Assembly (NCBI GenBank): GCA_003222935.1 | Contig: QHXL01000042.1 | Location: 536 to 12,078, forward strand | DNA from: Acidobacteriota bacterium | GTDB lineage: Bacteria > Acidobacteriota > Blastocatellia > Pyrinomonadales > Pyrinomonadaceae | DNA: 11,543 nucleotides | Reading direction: 5' to 3' | Shown: positions 1-7,100 of the stretch, piece by piece | Layout of the letters: every line of letters starts with the position of its first letter | Position numbering within the stretch: the first letter of the stretch is position 1 | The notes under the pieces: model-generated | Database searches by the model: none | The model's input: only the letters and a program-made list of their open reading frames with translations | Told to the model about the DNA's origin: nothing | Translations under genes and position numbers: made by a program

Positions 1-1
1 A

Positions 2-337
2 GAACCATTCGATGCAGGTTTGCGTGTTGACTTTGATGGTGGCGCAATGATCGAAGGCATTCGGTCTAACTCACCTGCCGAAAATGCCGGGATACAGAGT
101 GGGGACGAGCTAGTCGAACTTGCTGGCAGAAGAGTGGGCCGGAATACGTGGCTGACTACGCTTGCGCGATACAAGTCAGGTGATTCAGTTCCAATTACAG
201 TGAAGCGCAACAGGCAGACAATCAAGACCCAACTGGTGTTGGGCCAGCCCGACAGGGTTGAGTTTAAGATTGAAGAGCGACCAGCGGCGACGGCAGAGCA
301 GAAGAAGTTGCGGGCGGCGTGGTTGAGCGGGAGCTAA
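2..337 (+). CDS. C-terminal PDZ domain of a probable M61-family (glycyl aminopeptidase-like) peptidase, 5' truncated
   Basis: The reading frame is open from the left window edge (first full codon at position 2) to TAA at 335-337, so only the last 111 residues are seen. They form a PDZ domain: the segment IRSNSPAENAGIQSGDELVE has the typical 'pre-peptide-loop, A..AGI..GD.L..L.G' pattern, followed by a strand pair ending in a 'GD.V.ITVKR' stretch. After the PDZ comes a short tail ending EQKKLRAAWLSGS. In M61 peptidases a PDZ sits at the C-terminus, and many end in a similar 'EQ...R..WL' tail, which is why I favour M61. The protease domain is outside the window, so an HtrA-like or other PDZ protein cannot be excluded. 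An internal TTG at 20 is not the real start because codons upstream continue in frame. It converges on the lipid kinase across the repeat that begins right after its stop. Confidence 0.6.
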   Translation, partial: EPFDAGLRVDFDGGAMIEGIRSNSPAENAGIQSGDELVELAGRRVGRNTWLTTLARYKSGDSVPITVKRNRQTIKTQLVLGQPDRVEFKIEERPAATAEQKKLRAAWLSGS

Positions 338-339
338 TG

Positions 340-767
340 CCTAATGTCCGATATGCTTTAGAGAGCCTCCTGCAAAACTCTCATTCTCCCCGTGCTTTAG
401 CTCGGGGTACAGGTGCCGCTTAAATCCAGGTAACCGTTTCAACGGTTTGACGTTCTTGACGACTTACGTTTAGCCCGCAGCATGAGAGTGTCGAAATGCA
501 AGTAAACGAGGCAACGACGTGGAGCCCGCAGCTGAGATATGTTCACCGCGGCAAACCGTTGAAACGGTTCCCTGGATTTAAGCGGCACCTGTACCCCGAG
601 CTGAAGCACGGGGAGAATGAGAGTTTTGCAAGAAGCTCTTTAGCTTGTCGTGATGAAACAAAATCGGAACTTGGACTTCTTGGGTTCGGTGAGGAAAGGG
701 AGATCTCTGTCGTTTATTTGAAGTCACGACAAGCTAAAGCATGTCGGACATCGGAGCGGACATTAGG
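340..767. repeat. Large composite nested palindromic repeat (MITE/REP-like) between convergent genes
   Basis: Three nested inverted pairs are visible. Inner pair: 371-449 and 552-630, two 79-base arms that are near-perfect reverse complements, around a spacer that holds a direct repeat AGCCCGCAG (472-480, 523-531). Second pair: 641-653 (TAGCTTGTCGTGA) with 724-736. Outer pair: 340-361 with 734-767, whose right copy has about 12 extra bases. The whole could fold into a cruciform-like structure with two stem-loops inside a shared outer stem. It fills the space between the convergent peptidase and lipid-kinase genes and could act as a transcription barrier in both directions. No transposase is present. 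The 95-residue ORF at 496-783 runs across both arms and is judged not to be a gene. Confidence 0.85.
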
Positions 768-1656
768 GGACGATCACCTCTAGCGAATGGGGCGATATTT
801 CAAACCTCATTGGCAACTGCCCGCTGAGCTCGCCATCTACCTGGACGGCAGCGTCACCAATCGCTCTCACTTTGGTAGTCTTGATAAACCGTACACCTTG
901 TTTATCCCGAGGCATACCCTCACGCATCGCATAAGACAAGAACTGTAAATAACGAAATCGGCTCAACGTGTCGATGATGCAGACTTCAAACTGCGGCTCA
1001 TCGAGTCGAGCGCGCGGTGTGATCATTAAGTCGCCACCATAGCGCGCTCCCTTGCCGACTGCCGCGAAAGTAGCGTTATACGTCTCGCCGTCGATCTCGA
1101 GTTTAAATGGACGTGGGTTCCAGGTAGCGAGATGACTCAAACCCGATAACCAGAACGCACCTTTGCCGATTCGCTTTTTGAGTCGCGGATCGACGCGTCT
1201 TACAACCGAAGCGTCGAGACCTATTCCCGCCATTAGGGCAAAGTAACGTTGAGTGTTGTTCGTTTCGTCGATTGCAACTCCGAAGTGAACTCGACGCGAC
1301 TTCCCGCGAGCGGCCACTGCGATTGCTTCATCGATCTTCATCGGCAGCCCGATTTCGCGAGCCAGGACATTTGCAGTGCCGCGCGGTAGGATTCCGAGTC
1401 GTGCTCCAGTACCCATCATTCCTTGAATCGCCTCGTTGATGGTTCCATCGCCACCCGCGACAATCACGTCAGTACTTCCATTATTTGCAGCTTTCGCCGC
1501 TATCCTGGTTGCGTCGCCGGGACCCGCCGTTAGTTTTAGTTCTACGTCCAATCCGAGTGAGGTCAAGTTCGACACTAACTCTTCGATACTTTGACGTCGG
1601 GACACGTACCGTCCCGTTTTGGGGTTTGAAATTATTATCGCTTTTCTATTCGACAT
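763..1656 (-). CDS. Diacylglycerol/lipid kinase family protein (DgkB/YegS type)
   Basis: This 297-residue protein has the length and architecture of the bacterial DAGK catalytic-domain family (DgkB, YegS, BmrU), soluble enzymes that phosphorylate diacylglycerol or related lipids with ATP at the membrane face. The ATP-binding signature GGDGT is at residues 68-72 within DVIVAGGDGTINEAIQG, and the second conserved block LGILPRGTANVLARE is at about 87-101. The N-terminal NPKTG (residues 11-15) matches the start of the N-terminal domain (usually NPxSG or NPxAG). The rest forms the C-terminal beta-sandwich domain with VDGE near the end. The start ATG (1654-1656) has no strong ribosome binding site. 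The TAA stop (763-765) lies inside the outer arm of the neighbouring repeat. Exact lipid substrate cannot be told. The nearest upstream gene on the same strand is guaB, 282 bases away across a hairpin, so co-transcription is uncertain. Confidence 0.9.
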   Translation of the reverse strand: MSNRKAIIISNPKTGRYVSRRQSIEELVSNLTSLGLDVELKLTAGPGDATRIAAKAANNGSTDVIVAGGDGTINEAIQGMMGTGARLGILPRGTANVLAREIGLPMKIDEAIAVAARGKSRRVHFGVAIDETNNTQRYFALMAGIGLDASVVRRVDPRLKKRIGKGAFWLSGLSHLATWNPRPFKLEIDGETYNATFAAVGKGARYGGDLMITPRARLDEPQFEVCIIDTLSRFRYLQFLSYAMREGMPRDKQGVRFIKTTKVRAIGDAAVQVDGELSGQLPMRFEISPHSLEVIVP

Positions 1657-1938
1657 ATTAGAAGGCGTACTGTCGGCAAGCCGGATGCCGCCTCATTCGC
1701 GATGCATGTTCCGTAAAAGATGATACACGCGTCGACTGAAATCAATCACAGTCATACACCTGTCCGATAAATATGTCTCCAGGAGTTCAAGTTAGACTTA
1801 ACCAAGTACAAGTAAGGAAGGGTGGTTTACTCCCGCTCACTGGCCAGAGCAGATGCCTGGTTAGCAGCGGGAGTAAAACATCCTTCCTTACTTGCACTTA
1901 GTTTAGTACTTGGCTTTGCGCTTAGTTACTTCAGGAGG
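1657..1938. other. Intergenic region between guaB stop and lipid-kinase start
   Basis: No coding potential is seen in these 282 bases. The guaB-proximal half is taken up by a strong hairpin (1802-1913). A copy of the TGTCCGATAA module found in other repeats of this window is at 1761-1770. The kinase-proximal 100 bases (1657-1760) must hold the kinase promoter if there is one, but I see no convincing -35/-10 pair. Confidence 0.6.
1802..1913. repeat. Long inverted repeat (hairpin) downstream of guaB
   Basis: The arms 1809-1837 and 1866-1894 are 29 bases each with only two mismatches, separated by a 28-base loop. Outer pieces CCAAGTAC (1802-1809) and GTACTTGG (1906-1913) extend the pairing, offset by a 12-base insertion. 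It could stabilise or terminate the guaB transcript (- strand), but there is no T-run, so I do not call it an intrinsic terminator. Confidence 0.85.
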
Positions 1939-3405
1939 TTACTCCAACCGATAGTTCGGGGCTTCCTTGGTAATGATCACGTCGTGGACGTGTGATTCTT
2001 TCAACCCCGCAGAAGTTATTCGCAGGAACCTTGTCTTCTCCTGGAACTCACCGATGTTAAGACATCCCGTGTAGCCCATACCCGATCGCAGTCCGCCGAC
2101 AAGCTGCGTGACCATCTCCGCCAGCGTTCCTTTGTAAGGAACACGTCCTTCAATTCCCTCCGGCACGAGTTTCGACTCAATCTGTGAAGGGTCTTGGGCA
2201 TATCGATCTCGTGAGCCTTCGCGCATCGCTCCAATCGATCCCATGCCTCGATAAGTTTTGAACGAACGTCCCTGCAACAGAATCACTTCGCCTAGAGCTT
2301 CCTCGGTAGCTGCGGAGAGCGAACCAATCATCACCACGTCGGCGCCAGCCGCGATTGCCTTTGCCACATCCCCGGAAAACTTCACACCGCCGTCCGAAAT
2401 CACCGGAACTCCGGTTCCACGCGCCGCCTTCACGCAGGAAGAGATTGCCGTAATTTGAGGTACACCTGCGCCAGTAACAACTCGCGTCGTGCAGATTGAG
2501 CCTGGTCCAATGCCAACTTTGATTGCATCGACTCCAGCTTCGATCAACTCCCTGGCGCCTTCTTCTGTGCCAACATTGCCGGCAATCAAATCGGTATTCG
2601 GATGCTGCCGCTTTGTTTCTCTCACTGCTTCGATCACACGTGTGGAGTGACCATGGGCCGTGTCGATCACCAGGCAGTCCACGCGAGCCTCCACGAGTGC
2701 CGCGGCTCGTTCTCGATAATCACCGGTCGCCCCGATCGCAGCAGCAACACGCAAACGACCTAGATCATCTTTCGCCGCAGTTGGGTACTTAATTGCTTTC
2801 TGAATGTCCTTGACCGTGATCAGCCCTTTGATGTGTTTATCGTCGTCTACAACAAGTAACTTCTCGATGCGATGTTTCTGCAAAACTGCTTTTGCCTGGT
2901 CCAGTGTTGTGCCAACCGGAACGGTCACCAGCGGTTGCTTGGTCATTACATCTGACACCGGGATGTCGAAACGTGTCTCAAAACGGAGATCGCGGTTTGT
3001 GATGATCCCGACCAGGTGTCCATCCTCATCCACCACCGGAACGCCACTGATGTGAAATCGCTCCATGACCTGCAACGCTTCATGTACCGGACGATCAGGA
3101 CGGATCGTCACCGGGTCGACGATCATTCCCGACTCCGAACGCTTCACTTTGTCCACCTCTTCAGCTTGTCGTTCGACACTCATGTTCTTGTGTACCACGC
3201 CGATGCCACCCTGTTGGGCCAGCGCGATCGCCAGTGCAGCTTCGGTAACGGTATCCATTGCCGCGGAGCACAGCGGTATCTGAAGGCGGATGTTGCGAGT
3301 GAATTGAGTTCCGGTGTCGGTTTCGTACGGAAGGACGTCAGATTTATTCGGTATTAGTAGAACGTCGTCGAAGGTAAGTCCTTCAAATATATCGGAAGTA
3401 ATCAT
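1939..3405 (-). CDS. guaB: Inosine-5'-monophosphate dehydrogenase
   Basis: IMPDH oxidises IMP to XMP with NAD+, the committed step of GTP synthesis, in the cytoplasm. The 488-residue length is that of a full bacterial enzyme. It begins with the conserved [14 protein letters not shown] (7-20). A tandem CBS (Bateman) module is inserted at about residues 95-205, and the (beta/alpha)8 barrel continues after it. The catalytic loop [11 protein letters not shown] places the nucleophile at Cys305; the IMP-binding [10 protein letters not shown] (337-346) and [10 protein letters not shown] (385-394) follow; the flap Arg-Tyr pair is at 401-402 in SRDRYAQ. All key residues are present. The start ATG (3403-3405) has AAGGAG upstream on the - strand, with a spacing of about 14 bases that is longer than ideal. 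An intrinsic terminator ends only about 36 bases upstream, leaving little room for a dedicated promoter. Confidence 0.98.
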   Translation of the reverse strand: MITSDIFEGLTFDDVLLIPNKSDVLPYETDTGTQFTRNIRLQIPLCSAAMDTVTEAALAIALAQQGGIGVVHKNMSVERQAEEVDKVKRSESGMIVDPVTIRPDRPVHEALQVMERFHISGVPVVDEDGHLVGIITNRDLRFETRFDIPVSDVMTKQPLVTVPVGTTLDQAKAVLQKHRIEKLLVVDDDKHIKGLITVKDIQKAIKYPTAAKDDLGRLRVAAAIGATGDYRERAAALVEARVDCLVIDTAHGHSTRVIEAVRETKRQHPNTDLIAGNVGTEEGARELIEAGVDAIKVGIGPGSICTTRVVTGAGVPQITAISSCVKAARGTGVPVISDGGVKFSGDVAKAIAAGADVVMIGSLSAATEEALGEVILLQGRSFKTYRGMGSIGAMREGSRDRYAQDPSQIESKLVPEGIEGRVPYKGTLAEMVTQLVGGLRSGMGYTGCLNIGEFQEKTRFLRITSAGLKESHVHDVIITKEAPNYRLE

Positions 3406-3440
3406 CTTGGTATTTATGACTCCTTAATATTCGGCTGCGT

Positions 3441-3490
3441 TAAAAAGCAGAACTGCCCGCCTTTTGAGCGGGCAGTTCGAGTGGTTTTTT
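3441..3490 (-). terminator. Bidirectional intrinsic terminator between the rodZ-like gene and guaB
   Basis: An 11-bp perfect stem (3450-3460 with 3468-3478, GAACTGCCCGC / GCGGGCAGTTC) with a 7-base loop is flanked by a T-run on both strands: on the - strand the complement of 3441-3446, on the + strand 3485-3490 a few bases further out. It lies downstream of the rodZ-like gene and just upstream of guaB, both read on the - strand. Confidence 0.85.
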
Positions 3491-3547
3491 CGCGGCGCAC
3501 ACTTTTGAGGGTTGCGCCAAAAGCACAGCACAGCTAATCGTGGTGGC

Positions 3548-4075
3548 TTATTGTATGACTGCTTTGCTTTCAGTTTCCGATGACCTTGTATTGCGGATGT
3601 CGTCATTATACAGAAGCGCGCGATCTACATGCATTGCGAGAGCGTGGCCATTTGGTTTAGGAACATTACCAGCTCGTTTTTGGAACCAGTGCAGTGCAGC
3701 AAGTGCGGCTGCCGTTAGCAGAGCCAGTATTACTACTGCCAAAATCACCGTTAACAAAGGAGAGCGCGTCGCGGGAGTTTCGGTGTAAACCTTCGATATC
3801 ATCGGGGTGGTATTTACGTCGTCCGACGACTCACCATGTTCGCGTAGATAACGAGTGTAGCCTTCAATTGCTTCACGTTCGTCATACCCAACGCAGCGTG
3901 CATACGCTTTTATGAAGCTGCGATTGAAGACGCCGCCGGGCAGACGTTTATAGTCATTTGTCTCAATTGCTTCGAGATAATGAACAGAGATTCGCGTCTG
4001 ATCGCAGATTTCGCGTAGAGGAATGCCTCGCTCCTCGCGTGCGAGTCGCAATTGTTCACCGATACTCGCTGCCAT
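3548..4075 (-). CDS. RodZ-like protein: N-terminal HTH_25 domain plus one membrane segment, no DUF4115
   Basis: Residues 5-68 form a Cro/Xre-type helix-turn-helix of the RodZ (HTH_25) type: GEQLRLAREERGIPLREICD, then TRISVHYLEAIETNDYKRLP, the characteristic GGVFNRSFIKAYAR and the trailing GYDEREAIEGY. A single hydrophobic segment at about 107-130 follows an acidic linker. In RodZ the HTH faces the cytoplasm and contacts MreB, and a periplasmic beta domain follows the membrane span. Here only about 45 low-complexity residues follow the span, so the protein (175 residues) is half the usual size and lacks the periplasmic DUF4115-type domain. The family call is firm; a role in cell shape is inference. 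A good sigma-70-like promoter lies about 150 bases upstream and a terminator follows, so it is probably its own transcription unit. ATG at 4073-4075 lacks a clear ribosome binding site. Confidence 0.85.
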   Translation of the reverse strand: MAASIGEQLRLAREERGIPLREICDQTRISVHYLEAIETNDYKRLPGGVFNRSFIKAYARCVGYDEREAIEGYTRYLREHGESSDDVNTTPMISKVYTETPATRSPLLTVILAVVILALLTAAALAALHWFQKRAGNVPKPNGHALAMHVDRALLYNDDIRNTRSSETESKAVIQ

Positions 4076-4373
4076 CTACAATCGCTCGATTCCTGGCGCT
4101 GGTTGGGTTGGACCTATCCTACGCGACGATCTCCCGGAGCCAGTCTCGGTCACCTCTATTGGACCAACTTCCGAGCGTCGCGCAACTCCTGTCAAACGGC
4201 TACAACTCCCACTGTTGCCGCACTATAGCTTGCGCTGCTAAACGCTGTCAAACTTTTGCATCTTAAAAGATAGGGCTCTCTTGCTTCTTACCGCTTGCGG
4301 TGGTACGTTGACCGAACAGTGACCCGGTACGTCGCTTTCAATCTCTACAATTTTACAAAGTGAGGATAATGAG
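4076..4373. other. Divergent intergenic region between the rodZ-like gene and the BMC operon
   Basis: These 298 bases separate divergent genes and should hold the promoters for both. The - strand promoter is listed separately. For the + strand, TACAAT (4346-4351) is a possible -10 about 23 bases before the shell-protein start, but no matching -35 is visible at the right distance. TTGACC (4308-4313) is too far upstream for it. A small dyad ACCGC-TT-GCGGT lies at about 4290-4301. No ORF or RNA gene is supported. Confidence 0.5.
4222..4251 (-). promoter_or_regulatory. Predicted sigma-70-like promoter for the rodZ-like gene
   Basis: On the - strand TTGACA (complement of 4246-4251) is followed after 18 bases by TATAGT (complement of 4222-4227), a near-consensus pair. 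It would give a leader of roughly 140 bases before the rodZ-like start at 4075. Confidence 0.5.
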
Positions 4374-4769
4374 ATGCCATTAGAAGCACTCGGTATGGTT
4401 GAGACCAAAGGATTCGTCGGGGCCGTCGAAGCGGCCGACGCGATGGTCAAAGCAGCGAATGTGCAATTGCTTGGCAAAGAGTATATAGGAGCCGGTTATG
4501 TGACCATTTTTGTGCGAGGTGATGTTGGTGCAGTGAAGGCGGCTACAGATGCCGGCGCGGCAGCCGCACGACGCGTCGGTGAACTGATCAGTGTTCACGT
4601 CATACCGAGACCTCATGCCGAAGTTGAGCGCGTTTTGCCGGTGAACGGCCGAACAGGTCTAAGTCCTGATGAACGCTCGCTTCAAGGTGGCGCCCGTGGG
4701 CAACTGGGCGAAGGCGAACAGGGAAAAGGACTCAGCACACGAGAGGGAAGTAAAGAACGAGCGAGGTAA
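4374..4769 (+). CDS. Hexameric BMC shell protein (BMC-H) with C-terminal extension
   Basis: The protein is a single BMC domain (PF00936): [20 protein letters not shown] at 4-23, the pore loop at about 34-43 ([10 protein letters not shown]), then [19 protein letters not shown] and the closing [14 protein letters not shown]. Six copies form a flat hexagonal tile of the compartment shell with a central pore; the pore triplet here is Gly-Ala-Gly (39-41), close to the usual Gly-Ser-Gly. The domain is complete by about residue 85. It is followed by roughly 45 hydrophilic residues rich in Gly, Glu, Arg and Lys, longer than the 90-105 residues of typical BMC-H. GAGG precedes the ATG at good distance. 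It is the first gene of the BMC run, and its stop codon (4767-4769) touches the inverted repeat before the dehydrogenase gene. Confidence 0.95.
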   Translation: MPLEALGMVETKGFVGAVEAADAMVKAANVQLLGKEYIGAGYVTIFVRGDVGAVKAATDAGAAAARRVGELISVHVIPRPHAEVERVLPVNGRTGLSPDERSLQGGARGQLGEGEQGKGLSTREGSKERAR

Positions 4770-4846
4770 TTGCAGATCTCAGATTGCAGATTTCAGATTG
4801 AAAGATTCGCTTACCAATCTGCAATCAAAAATCTTCAATCTGCAAT
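4769..4846. repeat. Imperfect inverted repeat of ATTGCAGATT units between shell gene and dehydrogenase gene
   Basis: The left side (4769-4805) carries repeated ATTGCAGAT / CAGATT units; the right side (4815-4846) carries CAATCTGCAAT twice, the reverse complement. The two halves pair as an imperfect hairpin with internal tandem structure. It fills almost the whole 90-base gap and ends just before the GAGTGAGG ribosome binding site of the next gene. Confidence 0.85.
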
Positions 4847-4859
4847 AGAGTGAGGCGTT

Positions 4860-6635
4860 ATGTCTGTCGATAAAGACCTTGTTTCTGTACAGCAAGCGCG
4901 AGACCTGGTGGAGGCGGCTCATCGAGCACAGGCAGAAGTCGCGCAATTCGATCAAAGTAAGATAGACCGAATTTGTGAGGCCATGGCTAAAGCCGCTTTA
5001 CGCGAAGCGGCGCGTCTGGGCGCTATGGCGGTTGAGGAAACAGGTTATGGCGTACCCGACGACAAGCGTGAGAAGAATCGTTTTGCTGCTGAAGACGTTT
5101 GGAACTACTTTCGAGGGTTGAGAACCAAGGGAGTCGTTTCGGAATCGAAAGATGTTGTCGAAATTGCCAGTCCTCGTGGTGTAGTAGCCGGAATTATTCC
5201 CTCAACAAATCCCACTTCCACCGCGATTTTCAAAATCCTAATCTCAATCAAATCACGAAACGCGGTAGTGCTTTCGCCACATCCTTCGGCTGCGAAGTGT
5301 ATTAACGAAACAGCTCGAGTAATGAAGGAGGCCGGAGTTAACGAAGGTCTACCTGCGGATGCAATCGGGTGTATGACCTCGGCGACGATCGAAGGCACCG
5401 AAGCGCTGATGAAGCACAAACAGACGGCCGTTATTCTCGCTACCGGCGGAATCGGACTTGTCCGTGCTGCTTATTCATCGGGGAAGCCGGCATTCGGCGT
5501 TGGACCAGGTAACGTTCCGGTTTGTATCGAGCGCAGTGCTGACGTTCCGAAAGCAGTCCAGGACATTCTTACTGGAAAATGTTTTGACAACGGAACGATT
5601 TGCGCTTCCGAGCAGGCTGTTGTTTGTGACGCGCCGATCGAGATGACGGTTCGAGAGCAGTTCAAAGCACAGGGAGCTCACTTCTTATCGCAGGCCGATT
5701 CAGAAAAGCTGGCTAAGGTAGTAGCGACTCCACAGCGTTCCCTCAATCCCGGGATAGTTGGCAGGTCAGTAGAAGTGATAGCCAAACTTGCCGGCATAAC
5801 AGTGCCTCCGGGAACTCGTTGTTTGATAGCTGACGTCGCAGGTGTCGGTCGCGATTATCCGTTGTCGATGGAAAAACTGTCGCCGATTCTCGCGTTCTAT
5901 GTTGTTGATGGTCTTCCTGCATGCATACAGCGTAGTCAGCAGATTCTTGGATATGGCGGCATGGGCCATACTGCCGGGATTCACACTCGCTCGCGAGAAG
6001 CGGCAGTCCAGTTTGGGGCTGACATGCCTGCCTCTCGAATCACCGTCAACACGCCAACAACACATGGGGCGATCGGATTTTCAACCGCGTTACCGCCTTC
6101 AATGACGCTCGGTTGCGGTTCGTGGGGTGGCAATGTGACTTCAGACAATGTCGGGCCGTTACACCTGATGGACATCAAGCGCGTCGCTTTTGAGACGCGA
6201 CCGGTGAAGAGTGTGCGTCCTGCTGCATCGACTTCACCACGGCCATCTACAGTTCCAACGCCTTCACGTGAACCTGCGATAGCCGGAGGCAAGATCAATC
6301 GACAGCAGATTGCAGCGATTGTCGATCGGTTCCTGGCGGGGAAGGGCGTCGACGCCACACCGTCACCATTACCGAAACCCCCTGTTGAATCAGAAGCCGG
6401 TAGCATGTATACCGCTCCAGTTTCGGAAACGAGCCCACGTCCTGCAAATGGAAGCTCGGTTGTAACGAAACCGTCAGGTTCAGCGAATGGTCATAAGGCA
6501 GTCGACTTTGTGAGTGAGGACGATGTGCGTCGGGCAATTCAAAAAGGCGAGAAGATTTACGTAACTCCAAAGACGATAATTACTCCCGCAGCTCGAGATA
6601 TGGGCGAGCCGGCTGAAGTATTCGCGAAAGTCTAA
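4860..6635 (+). CDS. CoA-acylating aldehyde dehydrogenase of a BMC, AdhE-like domain with long C-terminal targeting tail
   Basis: The enzyme should convert an aldehyde plus CoA and NAD+ to acyl-CoA and NADH in the compartment lumen. Residues 1-445 are the aldehyde dehydrogenase domain: [20 protein letters not shown] (111-130), [15 protein letters not shown] (190-204), [13 protein letters not shown] (213-225), the catalytic [11 protein letters not shown] with Cys248, and [17 protein letters not shown] (417-433). The FDNG-ICASEQ and LGCGSWGGN motifs resemble the aldehyde domain of AdhE more than PduP or EutE. After it comes a Pro/Ser/Thr-rich linker, a short amphipathic helix [19 protein letters not shown] (478-496) typical of BMC encapsulation peptides, a second linker, and a conserved-looking end segment (548-585) with [14 protein letters not shown] and IITPAARD. 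The total of 591 residues is about 100-130 longer than PduP/EutE. GAGG lies upstream of ATG 4860. The next gene starts 2 bases after the stop, implying coupling. Substrate is not determinable here. Confidence 0.93.
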   Translation: MSVDKDLVSVQQARDLVEAAHRAQAEVAQFDQSKIDRICEAMAKAALREAARLGAMAVEETGYGVPDDKREKNRFAAEDVWNYFRGLRTKGVVSESKDVVEIASPRGVVAGIIPSTNPTSTAIFKILISIKSRNAVVLSPHPSAAKCINETARVMKEAGVNEGLPADAIGCMTSATIEGTEALMKHKQTAVILATGGIGLVRAAYSSGKPAFGVGPGNVPVCIERSADVPKAVQDILTGKCFDNGTICASEQAVVCDAPIEMTVREQFKAQGAHFLSQADSEKLAKVVATPQRSLNPGIVGRSVEVIAKLAGITVPPGTRCLIADVAGVGRDYPLSMEKLSPILAFYVVDGLPACIQRSQQILGYGGMGHTAGIHTRSREAAVQFGADMPASRITVNTPTTHGAIGFSTALPPSMTLGCGSWGGNVTSDNVGPLHLMDIKRVAFETRPVKSVRPAASTSPRPSTVPTPSREPAIAGGKINRQQIAAIVDRFLAGKGVDATPSPLPKPPVESEAGSMYTAPVSETSPRPANGSSVVTKPSGSANGHKAVDFVSEDDVRRAIQKGEKIYVTPKTIITPAARDMGEPAEVFAKV

Positions 6636-6637
6636 CT

Positions 6638-6967
6638 ATGTTCCTCGGAAAAGTAGTTGGTACAGTTTGGTCCACCAAGAAAAGCCCCGATCTCGAGGGC
6701 GTCAAATTTTTGATCGTTCACCCCTATGATCTGGATAAAGAGCCGACGCGCAACATCGTCGTCGTTGCTGACCGTCTCGGCGCCGGAACCGGAGAAATGG
6801 TTATGTGCGCTTTTGGTAAGGCCGCCCGAACTGCCATCGGCAATCAGGAGATGGCTATCGAAGCAGCGGTTGTGGGGATTGTCGATCGCGTTGATATCAG
6901 CGACTCAACTTCACGCGAGATGATGGAAGCTGCAAAGAAACTTGCGCACGACAACGGAAGGGCTTGA
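6638..6967 (+). CDS. Pentameric BMC shell vertex protein (EutN/CcmL family, BMC-P)
   Basis: The 109-residue protein matches the EutN/CcmL family (PF03319), which forms pentamers that cap the vertices of the shell. Visible hallmarks are the N-terminal GKVVGTVWSTKKSPDLEGVK (4-23), IVHPYDLD in the middle, VVADRLGAGTGEMVMCAFGKAAR (42-64, with the GAGxGE signature), and VGIVDRVDI at 79-87. A charged helix-like tail of about 20 residues follows the barrel. ATG at 6638 is 2 bases after the dehydrogenase stop and lacks its own strong ribosome binding site, suggesting translational coupling. The stop (6965-6967) is directly followed by the TGTCCGATAAACTT repeat. Confidence 0.95.
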   Translation: MFLGKVVGTVWSTKKSPDLEGVKFLIVHPYDLDKEPTRNIVVVADRLGAGTGEMVMCAFGKAARTAIGNQEMAIEAAVVGIVDRVDISDSTSREMMEAAKKLAHDNGRA

Positions 6968-7073
6968 AATGTCCGATAAACTTCACGAATGTCCGATAAA
7001 CTTCAGTTTGTCGCTGATGTTAGCCAGACGACTTCTTATCAACATCACGACAAACTGAAGTTTATCGGACATT
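6968..7073. repeat. Perfect 26-bp inverted repeat with a tandem duplication of its left end
   Basis: Arms 6988-7013 and 7048-7073 are perfect reverse complements over 26 bases; with one bulge the stem extends further inward to about 7021/7041. The first 18 bases of the left arm are also duplicated just upstream (6968-6985, motif AATGTCCGATAAACTTCA), so the element has two left ends and one right end. It occupies the 133-base gap between the pentamer gene and the ACT gene. No transposase and no T-run are seen. Confidence 0.9.
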
Positions 7074-7100
7074 CCAAATCCTCCAGCGAACAATTTCCTA

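Noticed and set aside
496..783. 95-residue ORF on the + strand in the left intergenic region
   Set aside because: It runs across the right arms of the composite palindrome and into the end of the kinase gene; its sequence is explained by the repeat, and there is no ribosome binding site or recognisable domain.
4308..4351. TTGACC / TACAAT as a + strand promoter for the BMC operon
   Set aside because: The spacing of 32 bases is too long for a sigma-70 promoter; only the TACAAT part is kept as a possible -10.
4380..4616. Antisense ORF under the first BMC-H that looks similar to an antisense ORF (9547-9810) under the second
   Set aside because: The likeness follows from both lying opposite homologous BMC-H genes; there is no independent evidence of coding.
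5981..6406. 141-residue antisense ORF inside the aldehyde dehydrogenase gene
   Set aside because: It is a shadow of a well-conserved coding region on the other strand, with no domain or start signal.
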